This document shows, in pieces, positions 8,158 through 17,556 of a DNA stretch of 64,000 nucleotides. The position numbers and the translations under genes were made by a program. The notes beneath the pieces are model-generated. The model was not told the DNA's origin, searched no databases, and saw nothing but the letters and a program-made list of their open reading frames with translations. The DNA is from UBA4802 sp964509195. GTDB lineage: Bacteria; Spirochaetota; UBA4802; UB4802. The stretch lies in contig CAZDWJ010000003.1 of the NCBI GenBank assembly GCA_964509195.1, positions 129,377-193,376 of the forward strand, read 5' to 3'. Numbering within the stretch: the first letter of the stretch is position 1; each line of letters begins with the position of its first letter.

Positions 8158-11100
8158 TTACGACAGTTTCTTTGCTACATCCTGTTTTTCAATTGCATTT
8201 CGCAACAATGTTAAATACGGCACCACGGCATCGTTTTTGAAGCTGCCTGTACCATCGTAAGTTAAACTTACCACCGGCACTCCAGTAACTTCATATATCT
8301 TCTGTGCCATAGCTTCGGTAATAAGCGATGGACAGCAAAAAGCAGGGCTTGTTTGCACAAACAGTTGAATGTCGGGACAATGCTGCAGGAGCGCAAATAT
8401 CTTTATAAGATTGTCAAATGATTCACCGGTATGATACATAGTGACGCCAAACTGCGACAATACCTTTTCAAAATTAATGCTGTATACCGGATTTGGTTCA
8501 TTCAACAGTGTTTCAAAATAACTGTAGTATTTCTTTTCCATAAGTTCAACCGCTGTAAGCAATGTCTTCCCGGTAACTATCGCACTGTACTTGCCTTCCC
8601 TGAACCATTTCTTAAAATATGGATTAGCGACCATCTTTGCGTAATAATTATACGGCGTGGTGATAACTTCGCCACCATGCTGTTCAATAAACGCAATAAG
8701 ATTCTGATTCATTACATCGTTATCCCGAACATACAGATCCCCAAAAATTGCAACCTTGGGACGGTACGTTCGCTTTACCTTGATTGCAGTAAAACGTTTA
8801 ACCATAGCATCAAGCGCTTTAGACCACTCCATCTCATCTCTAAAAGCCTTTTCAAATTCCTGCATGGTCTGTTCGATAGCTCTGTCAACTGAACCTTTGA
8901 TACATTCATACGGCCTGTAGTGACAACCTACTTTGCGAAGTAAACCACTGAACATAAATGCAAAATAGCTGTAAATAGCTGCTTTGACGGAAACCTCCAT
9001 AAATGAAATATTGCCTACAAATACTTTAGTATGTTCAAATCCCTTCCCGTAACTATCGAATATACTTTTTATAAAATATGGATACATGCGGATATTGCAG
9101 GATATTTCCGAATCCGCCATCCACAGAATGGTAGTGGAAGGATTTAGATTATGCTTTTCAACATAATCGATGTATTCATGCGCGATTATATTGAGGGGGA
9201 TACACTGGCCAGTATTGGTTCGTGTGCCTTTTGCAATCAGCGCCTCGTCTTCATAAAGTATGTGTGCATCAATTCCTTCACGCTGTAAGTTTGCTTTTAA
9301 AAGGCGAGCTGCCATTATATCCCAGTTGGGTAGTAACACTGTTTTTCCATGTAATGATTCACGGGTAATTGCTGGTACAACCGAAACATTTGTATTTATA
9401 GAGCGTAAAGAAGTGTAATGATTTTTAAACGAACGTATTGCCGCCTCAATCCGTGTTTCATATCCAACTGTTGAATCGTGTTCATCAAGCTGCAAAATTA
9501 AATATGGCTTTCCTGCACTGTCCATGATGCGCTTGAAGTATTCCATAACAAATGAATCAGGAGCACATTTAAACGACGTTAGTAACACAGGATACAGACC
9601 TTCTTTCTTAGAAATGACATGCGCAACTTCAATAATCTTTGACGCGTAGTGCCAGTGAAACGCTTTTAGCAAGTCTTCAATTTCTTTCACATCTTCCTGG
9701 CTATAGTCAATCATATCCTGATACAGCACCGGAATACCTAAATTAACAAAAATTGAAGGGATTGATTTATTCATTGACTGTGGCAGTACGTTATATGATC
9801 TGCCAAGAAGTATCACTGCCATACCATTATGCGATTTTGAAAACTGGTTGCCTGCCTTTAAAAGCTTTTTTTGTTTTTCCTTATGTGTAGCAAGTGCCTG
9901 CTCAAATGCAATCATAACATCAAGATAGTTTACATCTGGCTTTAATGTTTTACATGTTTTATACAACGCCATTCTGCTTTGCAATGGCTGTATTTCATAA
10001 TTTAGTACGGGCGATAGTACCTTTTTACCAGCCTCAGACATCAACGTTCCCAGAGAAGGAGCAAACTGTGTGTAATAACAGTACTGTCGACGAGAGTTTT
10101 CTGGTGCATTTTTTTCTATGTAGATTGGTGCGAATATATACCTGCATTTATCAGCTAAGTATGCAACATGGCCGTGAAACGCAGCCATAGGTGCGCAGAA
10201 TTCTGCCTGTGCCAGGCGTTTACCTAATGCTACTGGATCACTGTAGTCAGCACTTGTGGTAACACTAATACCCAAACGTGTAAAAAAATCAATCCACAGG
10301 TCAAGTTCATCAACCAAGTGCAATGCAGCAGGTATGCCAACAGTTGCAGATTCATTTTTTGTTGTTACAGAAATAATCTTTGCTCTTTCTTTTGTAAAAT
10401 CAAATATACCTTTGGTCTTATTTATATATCGTTTATAGTGATAGTCTCTGCCACATAAAAATCCAAATGCTACAATCTCATTATTTATAGTTGCCACTTT
10501 AAGCTTACAGTGGTTGGTGCACAGATTGCATACTTCGTTTTTAATGGGAATATCTTTCTTATACAAATCTATACCACGGAATTTTGTCTTTCCTGTAAAT
10601 GTTTCCATTACTTCAAGTGCACATCCTAACGCACCGGTTAAGTGACAATATTTTGATACAAAGATTGGTTTTTGCAATCGTTGTTCAAACGCTGCCACCA
10701 GTGCTTTGTTTTTTGCAGTTGCGCCCTGGAAACATACCACATTGCCAATTTTGGCCTCGCCTGACACTTTTGATAAATAGTTTTCTACCACAGAATGAAG
10801 CACTGTTGCTAACAGCTCATCAGTTGTATACCCCTTACTCATTAAATAGTTGATATCCCGCTCCATGAACACCGTGCAGCGGTCACTTGCAACAGGTGAA
10901 CGCATACCAAGGGCCTTAACAGCATATTCAGATAACGCACACCCCAACTTATATGCCTGCTCTTCAATAAAGCTTCCCGTTCCGGCAGCACATACATTAT
11001 TCATCTGAGAGAACACTACATTGCCATTTTTTAGCATGGTAAATTTTGAATCCTGTCCACCTATCTCTATTATGGTATCAACTTCTGGTTGCAATGCACA

Positions 11101-12339
11101 CGCTGCTTTTGCATGCGCTGAAATTTCATCAAGTATTGCATCAGCACCAATGAGTGTTCCTATGAACTTTCGCCCCGAACCTGTGGTTGCAGCACCTTTA
11201 ATGGTGAGTTCAATACCGTTGTGTTGTGCATAACTATCAAGCGCTTCAAATAATGACTGCACCGCTTCCAATGGTCTTCCAGCAGTGCGTGTATAAAAAC
11301 CTGCTATCATATTCCCGTAACTATCGGTTACCGCCATCTTTGTACTGGTGGAACCTATATCAATACCAATAAAGCATTCAGCGTGAGGGGTAAACTCAGT
11401 ATAAATATCCACCTCTACATCATGTTTTGAATGATAAATATATGATTCAATCCCTGCAAAATCCGGGTACTGACTTATCCTGAGATCTAGAGTTTCATAA
11501 TGATATTCTTTATGTTCGTGTTCATTTTTAAATGAAAGTGTTATAGTCTCATTTGAAGCATTAGCAATAGCCCACAGCGCTGCACCTAAACTACCATACA
11601 TGTGCGATAGCTCCGGAATTGCAATTGTTGCATTGAGAATTGATTCAAGATGTTTAATAACGGCTTTATTTAATGATACGCCGCCTATAGCAGCAACAGG
11701 ACTTGCAGGCTTTTTGCTTGCAAACAGAGTGTCAGCAATGTTTCGCGCAAGGCCAAAACATAGCCCATCACATATTTCGTGAATACTGTAACCTTCCTGT
11801 TGGACATGAATAAGGTCAGTCTTTGCAAACACGGCACAGCGCGATGCTATCTTTGGTATGTCGCCACAATTTTTTAGCGCCAGCTCTGACAGCTGCTGTG
11901 AACTTTGAAGCTTTAACCTTCGCGATTGTTGATCTAAAAAGGCACCGGTTCCCGCAGCGCAGCTGGTATTGCCACGATATTGAGAGTAATTACCGTTCTC
12001 ATCAAATTCAATTACACCAAATTTTTCTCCACCAATAATGACTAGTGTACGTATATGTGGTATATATTCTCTGGCTGTATGTACATACGCTACCTGCGTA
12101 TTCACAACTGTTGCTACTATCACATTGGGTGTTGATGAAGTGACTGCAATTCCACGGACCCTGGTTATTTTTTTGTCAGCAAAATATTGCTGTAGGCATT
12201 CTTTTATTCTTCCATGATGATAGGCATAATATGTATCGATAACGTTTTTATGTTCATCCATTAAAACAATCGAAAGCGTAGTAGAACCAGCATCAATTCC
12301 TGCAAATAAATTTACCATACATTCTGATTGAGTATCCAT
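8158..12339 (-). CDS. Tandem CoA-dehydratase activase / DUF2229 / dehydratase-like fusion
   Basis: 1393 residues. Two BadF/BadG/HgdC ASKHA modules (about 10-265 and 322-580) each retain the ATP-binding GIDxGST loop and the cluster cysteines: CAAGTGAF (Cys127) with SRCAVF (Cys168), and CAAGTGSF (Cys450) with DRCTVF (Cys488). A Cys motif EVCNLCTNHC (about 603-611) leads into a DUF2229-type region and a C-terminal 2-hydroxyglutaryl-CoA dehydratase D-like part (GQCIPLN, DSEISCNIRMYPYF, SPAFCCPSL). HgdC-type activases work as homodimers sharing one 4Fe-4S cluster and drive ATP-dependent electron injection; here the dimer appears fused in cis. Related large proteins belong to the double-cubane cluster protein/reductase group. 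Substrate unknown. Start at 12339 follows AAAGAGGTGG; the upstream TTG at 12369 is less likely. Confidence 0.85.
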   Translation of the reverse strand: MDTQSECMVNLFAGIDAGSTTLSIVLMDEHKNVIDTYYAYHHGRIKECLQQYFADKKITRVRGIAVTSSTPNVIVATVVNTQVAYVHTAREYIPHIRTLVIIGGEKFGVIEFDENGNYSQYRGNTSCAAGTGAFLDQQSRRLKLQSSQQLSELALKNCGDIPKIASRCAVFAKTDLIHVQQEGYSIHEICDGLCFGLARNIADTLFASKKPASPVAAIGGVSLNKAVIKHLESILNATIAIPELSHMYGSLGAALWAIANASNETITLSFKNEHEHKEYHYETLDLRISQYPDFAGIESYIYHSKHDVEVDIYTEFTPHAECFIGIDIGSTSTKMAVTDSYGNMIAGFYTRTAGRPLEAVQSLFEALDSYAQHNGIELTIKGAATTGSGRKFIGTLIGADAILDEISAHAKAACALQPEVDTIIEIGGQDSKFTMLKNGNVVFSQMNNVCAAGTGSFIEEQAYKLGCALSEYAVKALGMRSPVASDRCTVFMERDINYLMSKGYTTDELLATVLHSVVENYLSKVSGEAKIGNVVCFQGATAKNKALVAAFEQRLQKPIFVSKYCHLTGALGCALEVMETFTGKTKFRGIDLYKKDIPIKNEVCNLCTNHCKLKVATINNEIVAFGFLCGRDYHYKRYINKTKGIFDFTKERAKIISVTTKNESATVGIPAALHLVDELDLWIDFFTRLGISVTTSADYSDPVALGKRLAQAEFCAPMAAFHGHVAYLADKCRYIFAPIYIEKNAPENSRRQYCYYTQFAPSLGTLMSEAGKKVLSPVLNYEIQPLQSRMALYKTCKTLKPDVNYLDVMIAFEQALATHKEKQKKLLKAGNQFSKSHNGMAVILLGRSYNVLPQSMNKSIPSIFVNLGIPVLYQDMIDYSQEDVKEIEDLLKAFHWHYASKIIEVAHVISKKEGLYPVLLTSFKCAPDSFVMEYFKRIMDSAGKPYLILQLDEHDSTVGYETRIEAAIRSFKNHYTSLRSINTNVSVVPAITRESLHGKTVLLPNWDIMAARLLKANLQREGIDAHILYEDEALIAKGTRTNTGQCIPLNIIAHEYIDYVEKHNLNPSTTILWMADSEISCNIRMYPYFIKSIFDSYGKGFEHTKVFVGNISFMEVSVKAAIYSYFAFMFSGLLRKVGCHYRPYECIKGSVDRAIEQTMQEFEKAFRDEMEWSKALDAMVKRFTAIKVKRTYRPKVAIFGDLYVRDNDVMNQNLIAFIEQHGGEVITTPYNYYAKMVANPYFKKWFREGKYSAIVTGKTLLTAVELMEKKYYSYFETLLNEPNPVYSINFEKVLSQFGVTMYHTGESFDNLIKIFALLQHCPDIQLFVQTSPAFCCPSLITEAMAQKIYEVTGVPVVSLTYDGTGSFKNDAVVPYLTLLRNAIEKQDVAKKLS

Positions 12340-12369
12340 AGTATCCACCTCTTTATATTTGTATGACAA

Positions 12370-12757
12370 TATTAAATATGACAGATAATTAAGTTGTGTT
12401 TATTTATACAATTATACACTTTAAATTTAAATAATCAATAAAAAAATTGTAAAGTAATCAAAATAAAGTCAAGAACAAATGCCTGCAATTTAACATTTTA
12501 TTGTACTTTAATTAGTTAAGAATTACATTTAAAAGTTTTTATACATGCTTTACTTTTCTATTTTCAGGAGTTTAGATCCAATCAATGTCACAATCAGCAT
12601 CATATAGTAGTTATACATGCCGCTACTTAAAACAGTCGATTTTGAAAAATGTAGCCGTTATTATAGCCGTTTATATTTATATATGGTTATAAGCGGTTAT
12701 CAAACATCGATTTTAGGTGATACCACTTTTTGCAGGAACATCATATATATTATTTAC
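12370..12757. other. Intergenic, no gene seen
   Basis: 388 AT-rich bases between the activase start and the VOC gene end. It holds a short imperfect repeat around GCCGTTAT/GCCGTTTAT at 12653-12672 and presumably the promoter of the activase gene, but no open frame or clear terminator. Confidence 0.6.
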
Positions 12758-13267
12758 TTAATAATACTTCCCAAACTGTAGTTTTCGCAATATCGGTGCA
12801 ACTATAGCACCTAAATATCGGAGGGCTATGTAATTAAATTTTAAATCGATAAGCTCAATGAGGTTTCCATCCATATCCTGCATAAAAACCCATTCATTAG
12901 GACCAGTTTTTTGTGGTTCACACAAAAAGGTTACACCTTTTTCTTTTAGCTTTTTATACCATTTCTTTACATTCCTTACATCTAATGTTAAATGAGTTAA
13001 TCCAATTTTATTCCAGCACACTTTGTCTGATTTAATTGCTGGTGTAAATTCAAATATCTCAAGCACCGCGCCACCTGGTGTGCGTAAAAACCCAAGCCTA
13101 AGTTTAGTATTCTTTAATCCATACAGGCCATACAATACCTCAATCTGTTTTTCATCCATTGTTTCTTCAGCAACCAGTGGAAACTTAAATATGTCCCAGT
13201 ACCATTTCACTGCCTTTTCAAAATTACTAACGGTAATTCCAACATGGCTCAATGATTTTACTTTCAT
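12758..13267 (-). CDS. VOC (glyoxalase/bleomycin-resistance) superfamily protein
   Basis: 169 residues, one two-module vicinal-oxygen-chelate fold. Likely metal ligands are His9 in SHVGITV, a Glu in AVLEIFEF, His in LTHLTLDV and Glu in GNLIELIDL, as in glyoxalase I and methylmalonyl-CoA epimerase. It starts after a GGAGG-type site (GGAAGC region just before ATG) and follows the SCP2/transketolase operon in the same direction, 222 bases downstream of it, separated by a dispersed repeat. The substrate is not evident. Confidence 0.8.
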   Translation of the reverse strand: MKVKSLSHVGITVSNFEKAVKWYWDIFKFPLVAEETMDEKQIEVLYGLYGLKNTKLRLGFLRTPGGAVLEIFEFTPAIKSDKVCWNKIGLTHLTLDVRNVKKWYKKLKEKGVTFLCEPQKTGPNEWVFMQDMDGNLIELIDLKFNYIALRYLGAIVAPILRKLQFGKYY

Positions 13268-13314
13268 GCTTCCTCCGTCTGAATATATATATTATATTGT
13301 TCATTTAATAATTT

Positions 13315-13466
13315 AGAGCTATCTCAATGGTCGTTTCCATTCACATTTGGTAGTGCTCATTGAGTGATTTTGCCACATTTTGTGGCAAAATTGTATCCAA
13401 ACGAGAGCATTTATTATAACATCTGGCCAAACCATACTCAATGACCACTTTTAAGACAGCTCCATT
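13315..13466 (-). repeat. MITE-like dispersed repeat, copy A
   Basis: About 150 bases bounded by imperfect terminal inverted repeats: GAGCTATCTCAATGGTC at the left and, read in reverse complement, GAGCTGTCTTAAAAGTGG at the right. It contains a strong hairpin ATTTTGCCACA-TTT-TGTGGCAAAAT (13367-13391). The reverse complement resembles 18463-18615 along its length (GTCTTAAAAGTGGYC..., ATACAATTTTGC..., AAATCACT...TGAG). No open frame. Small non-autonomous element is the best explanation. Confidence 0.45.
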
Positions 13467-13488
13467 AAATATAAACAATTTTATAATG

Positions 13489-14265
13489 TTATGACGCCAG
13501 TTGCCCTACAATATTCATAAATGAACCCATCTCTTTGCCATATTCGGGTGAACCTTCAATGACCAAGATGCGATTGATTGAAGCTTCTATCATATCGGTT
13601 GTCTGCAGTAATATCCCTAGCGCACCATCTACACTGTCAAATTTAAATTCTACAAAAGGTTTTGAACGGGTATATTTACCTCTGCCTGCTTTTGAATTAC
13701 CTGCTTTCATACGCAAATATGATGCAATATCAGTACCAGTGACCGACCAGGCAAATGTTCTATCAGGGCTTTTCTGGCAAAACTTTGATATGTCAGGATG
13801 CCCTGCTTTGTTAAGCTGGCTTATGCCAAGTGGCAGCAAATATAACATCAAACGCACCATGAGTTCGCGATCTTCTTTCTTTTTTGGTGGTGTTTTTCTG
13901 CCAATAATTTTTAGAGCTAGCAATAAATTAACTGCTTTTATCAAAAGCTTAATATTAGTTAAGCCTTTAATTGATGGTACTGCAGGCTTCCCAGCAAAAA
14001 ACGCATTCATTGTTTTTACATCTTTGAATGTAAACACAATATTGGGTTTTTCGTGAATGCCATACTTTACATCAAGGACACCATCAGTAAACTGTAAATA
14101 TGCACCAATATCTCCCGCTTCATCCTTAGCAACAAACTGTACCACACCATTAAGCCCTTTATATTTTGCAGCCATCTTTGGCCTATATTCTAAAATAACC
14201 TTTGTAAGTGGTAATGCAGCTTTTAGAAAAATTGTTGATGCAAACAATTCGTTTTGGGTTGCCAT
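13489..14265 (-). CDS. SCP2-like lipid-binding protein
   Basis: 258 residues. Residues about 30-110 fit the sterol carrier protein 2 fold: KGLNGVVQFVAKDE, YLQFTDGVLDVKYG, KPNIVFTFKDVKTMNAFFAGK. The C-terminal half resembles the same fold again (SYLRMKAGNSKAGRG, PFVEFKFDSVDGALGIL) and may be a degenerate second copy. Start at 14265 (MATQNELF) follows GAGGTG and is separated by one base from the stop of the transketolase C-half, so they are translationally coupled. Predicted role: binding a hydrophobic substrate or lipid for the operon enzymes (inference). Confidence 0.7.
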   Translation of the reverse strand: MATQNELFASTIFLKAALPLTKVILEYRPKMAAKYKGLNGVVQFVAKDEAGDIGAYLQFTDGVLDVKYGIHEKPNIVFTFKDVKTMNAFFAGKPAVPSIKGLTNIKLLIKAVNLLLALKIIGRKTPPKKKEDRELMVRLMLYLLPLGISQLNKAGHPDISKFCQKSPDRTFAWSVTGTDIASYLRMKAGNSKAGRGKYTRSKPFVEFKFDSVDGALGILLQTTDMIEASINRILVIEGSPEYGKEMGSFMNIVGQLAS

Positions 14266-14266
14266 A

Positions 14267-15280
14267 TTACACCTCATCTTCCCAGTCTTCGTTTTGTTCA
14301 AAATCCTTGCCCATGATCTGGCGTACCTTTTCAATTATCTTGTTCTGGTCAAAACCATAGTAGTTTTGCAAATCTTCAGGCAGCCCTATTATTGCATATT
14401 CATCCGGTATGCCAACTGATTCAAACGCACAGGCTTTTCCACTTTTTACTATCACTTCAGCCACAGCACTGCCTAAACCACCATACATATTGTGGTCTTC
14501 AAATGTCACAATGCGCCGTGTTTCCATAACTGCTTTGAGTATGGCTTCTTCATCAATAGGCTTAATAGTATGCATATTGAGCACACGTACGCTTAATCCA
14601 TCTTCTTTTTCAAGGATTCCAGCAGCGTGATATGCATTATACGCTGCAGCACCACAGGCAATGATCGTAATATCGGTACCATCTTTAAGCTGCACTGCTT
14701 TGCCTATCTGGAATCCATAATCTGATTTTTCATACAGGAAGGGATCAAAACCACGGTTGATACGTATATACACGGGTCCTTTGTATTCATACGCAGCTAT
14801 GACTGCATTTGCAGTCTCAATGCCATCTGCCGGAGCTATCACCACCATATTTGCAAATGAACGCATTACCGCTAAATCCTCGGTGCAGTGATGCGTGGTG
14901 CCAGCCTGCCCAAATGAAGTACCTGCATGAGTGGCAATAATTTTTACATTAAGTTTAGGATAGCATATGTCAGTACGTACCTGTTCAGCAGCACGCAATG
15001 ATGCAAAAACCGCAAATGTACTGACAAACGGCGTAAGCCCTGCTTTTGCAAGCCCTGCAGCCATGCCAAACATATTCTGTTCAGCAATACCTGCATTGAA
15101 AAACCTGCCGGGGAATTTTGCTGCAAACTGACCTATCTTTGTAGACTTGGCCAGGTCAGCCGATAGCCCTACAATATCTTTATGCTTTTCAGCTAAATCG
15201 CATAACACCTTGCCATAAATTTCAGCCGTTGACATATTAGCAGTGTCAACGATAGTATATGTTAAACCATCGGCAGCCAT
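14267..15280 (-). CDS. Transketolase, C-terminal half
   Basis: 337 residues with the pyrimidine-binding domain (about 15-180) and the C-terminal transketolase domain (about 200-320). The ThDP-activating glutamate is in NAGIAEQNMFG, and GTSFGQAGTTHHCTEDLAVMR is typical. Paired with the N-half gene 15 bases upstream, it forms the two-subunit transketolase found in many archaea and anaerobes. The enzyme transfers a two-carbon ketol unit between sugars; placement beside an aminotransferase and SCP2 proteins suggests a specialised rather than central pathway role. Confidence 0.9.
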   Translation of the reverse strand: MAADGLTYTIVDTANMSTAEIYGKVLCDLAEKHKDIVGLSADLAKSTKIGQFAAKFPGRFFNAGIAEQNMFGMAAGLAKAGLTPFVSTFAVFASLRAAEQVRTDICYPKLNVKIIATHAGTSFGQAGTTHHCTEDLAVMRSFANMVVIAPADGIETANAVIAAYEYKGPVYIRINRGFDPFLYEKSDYGFQIGKAVQLKDGTDITIIACGAAAYNAYHAAGILEKEDGLSVRVLNMHTIKPIDEEAILKAVMETRRIVTFEDHNMYGGLGSAVAEVIVKSGKACAFESVGIPDEYAIIGLPEDLQNYYGFDQNKIIEKVRQIMGKDFEQNEDWEDEV

Positions 15281-15295
15281 TGTATTCCTCCTTAT

Positions 15296-16138
15296 TTACA
15301 TTTCACAGTAATGTTTGTCGATACATGCTTTAGCAAGCTCAACCTTTTCACTATCAAGTCCACCATAGTGCCACTCGTATTTGTCTTCCATAAAATCCAC
15401 ACATTTGCCTTTTACCGTATGCGCAATAATTACTACCGGCGCCCTGTCTTCTTTCTGGGCATATTCAATTGCATCACCCAATTGATTAAAATCATGCCCA
15501 TCCACTTCCTTCACAATCCAGCCAAATGATTTCCATTTATCTGCAAATGGCTCAAGACGCATTACCTCTTCGGTTGGGCCATCTATCATCATTCTGTTGC
15601 GATCAACAATAGTTATCAAATTAGTAACCTTATAGTGGGCAGCAGCCATTGCAGCTTCCCATACTGATCCTTCATCACACTCACCGTCTCCCATTATGCA
15701 ATACGTCAGCCACGATTTATTTTGCAAGCGTGCACCCAGCGCCAATCCCACCGCAATAGGCAAACCATGCCCCAACGAACCCGTTGACACATCAACACCG
15801 GGGACCTTATTTCCATCCAGATGCATACCTAAAATGGAACCAGTGTGATTGTATTCTTTCAGCAATTCTTTTGGGAAGTACCCTTTATCAGCAAGTATTG
15901 GAGCGTATCCAACGCCTGCGTGTCCTTTGCTTAAAACTACTCTATCCCTGTCTTCCCACTGTGGATTTTTTGGATCTATACGCAGATACTTATAATAAAG
16001 AATAACCATAATTTCAGTAAAACTCAGTGAACCTCCAACATGACCGCCACCTGCCCAGTACACCGTGTCAATAGTATCTTTACGCATTTGACAGGCTTTT
16101 GCTTTTAACTCCTGTAGTTCCTGCTGGTTTAACGGCAT
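15296..16138 (-). CDS. Transketolase, N-terminal half
   Basis: 280 residues carrying the diphosphate-binding ThDP domain: HVGGSLSFTEIMVILYY, LSKGHAGVGYAPIL, GSLGHGLPIAVGLALGA and the Mg/ThDP motif GDGECDEGSVWEA...NLITIVDRN. The protein lacks the pyrimidine domain, which is supplied by the next gene. Ribosome site AAGGAGG lies before the ATG. It belongs to the operon starting at 18315. Confidence 0.92.
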   Translation of the reverse strand: MPLNQQELQELKAKACQMRKDTIDTVYWAGGGHVGGSLSFTEIMVILYYKYLRIDPKNPQWEDRDRVVLSKGHAGVGYAPILADKGYFPKELLKEYNHTGSILGMHLDGNKVPGVDVSTGSLGHGLPIAVGLALGARLQNKSWLTYCIMGDGECDEGSVWEAAMAAAHYKVTNLITIVDRNRMMIDGPTEEVMRLEPFADKWKSFGWIVKEVDGHDFNQLGDAIEYAQKEDRAPVVIIAHTVKGKCVDFMEDKYEWHYGGLDSEKVELAKACIDKHYCEM

Positions 16139-16232
16139 ATATATCCTCCTTGTTCCAAGTAATATTCATATATATAATTGTAAGCGATAGTAATCAAAAT
16201 AGTCTATTTTGCATTTAACAATTGCAAGCATA

Positions 16233-17534
16233 TTAATATTTATCACCATACTTCTTTTTCAAAAGCTTGCATACATCATCAACGATATTCCATGTTTTTT
16301 GAATATCTTTTTCCGTATGTGCTGCCGATACAAACCAATTATGATGCGACGTAAAATATGCACCACGGGCTGTACATTCAGCACACCACTCCTGATGCAA
16401 CATATTGCTTGGATCATTGGCGATGCGAACATACGGCATGGAATATGCACCGGTGACTTTCAAATCAAATCCATAGCTTGCACAGATTTTAACCATACCA
16501 TCAAAAAGCTTTTTGCCAATTTTGTTCATAAGCGCTGGTCCATTAATACGTTTAAGCTCTTTTAGTGTTGCTAATGCCGCAGCCATTGGTACCGACTGAT
16601 ACCAGTAACTTCCCGTATAAAATACCTTTGCAGCAACTGTTTTGAGTGCTTCAATCCCTACTAAGGCAGATATAGGATATCCATTAGCTATCGCTTTACA
16701 ATAACACGCTAAATCGGGGGTAAAACCAAAATACGCTGCAGACCCTTTCATATCCAATCTGAATCCACATCGAACATCATCAATGATAAGAACTATGCCA
16801 TGCTTTGTACACAACTCGCGAATACGCTTCCAGTAATCAGGAGCAGGGAATTCACTATCCACAAAATTTGGATGGTGGTATGGAGTTGCAATAAATCCTG
16901 CTATTGCATCTGGATTGGCAGCGATTGCATCTTCAAACTGTTTTACATTATTCCATTCTATAGCAACAATATTGGCAATGTCTTCTTCTATTACACCATA
17001 GTGGCCATACCCCTGCATCCATGGTGCAACACCGTGATAGCCACCTTTTACCATAACTATCTTTTTTCTACCAGTTGCAGCGCGAGCAATCATAACAGCT
17101 AAATTGGTTACATCACCGCCATTTTTTGCAAAGAAAGCCCAGTCAGCACCTTGAATACATCCAGTTAAATATTCTGCCAGTTCAATCATAACTATTGAAG
17201 GCCCCATCATACAGTCACCTTTTTTGCGTTGAGCTTCAGCTGCCAATTCAACTTTAGGGTGATTATATCCAAGCACCATAGGACCATAGGCACACATATA
17301 ATCAATAAACTCATTGCCATCTACATCCCAGAATCGAGAGCCTTTTGCCCTATCAGCATAAAATGGGTACATTGTGGGTGGCACAAGGGGTGCTGGGCTG
17401 AAATGTCCGGGGATACCGCAGGGAATGACTTTAAGCGCTCTTTGAAAAAGTTTTTGAGAATTTTTATAGGTATATGTTTTAGTTTTTATACCTTGCCCTG
17501 CATTATATGTTCTTCCTTTAGCTTCTAGTTTCAT
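16233..17534 (-). CDS. Class III PLP-dependent aminotransferase
   Basis: 433 residues, fold type I aminotransferase of the glutamate-1-semialdehyde/omega-amino acid group. Visible motifs: AFFAKNGGDVTNLAVMIARAATGRKKI, IIDDVRCGFR with the cofactor Asp, and the Schiff-base lysine in YCKAIANGYPISALVG. HemL-like enzymes have this overall layout, but a second gene context (split transketolase, SCP2 proteins) argues for a different aminated product, for instance an amino-sugar or amino-lipid. Start follows GATGAGGTG. Confidence 0.88.
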   Translation of the reverse strand: MKLEAKGRTYNAGQGIKTKTYTYKNSQKLFQRALKVIPCGIPGHFSPAPLVPPTMYPFYADRAKGSRFWDVDGNEFIDYMCAYGPMVLGYNHPKVELAAEAQRKKGDCMMGPSIVMIELAEYLTGCIQGADWAFFAKNGGDVTNLAVMIARAATGRKKIVMVKGGYHGVAPWMQGYGHYGVIEEDIANIVAIEWNNVKQFEDAIAANPDAIAGFIATPYHHPNFVDSEFPAPDYWKRIRELCTKHGIVLIIDDVRCGFRLDMKGSAAYFGFTPDLACYCKAIANGYPISALVGIEALKTVAAKVFYTGSYWYQSVPMAAALATLKELKRINGPALMNKIGKKLFDGMVKICASYGFDLKVTGAYSMPYVRIANDPSNMLHQEWCAECTARGAYFTSHHNWFVSAAHTEKDIQKTWNIVDDVCKLLKKKYGDKY

Positions 17535-17556
17535 ATTTTCACCTCATCAATAAATT

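Noticed and set aside
8431..11782. Several plus-strand frames of 60-150 codons opposite the large activase gene
   Set aside because: They are antisense shadows of a clearly conserved 1393-residue protein with intact motifs throughout.
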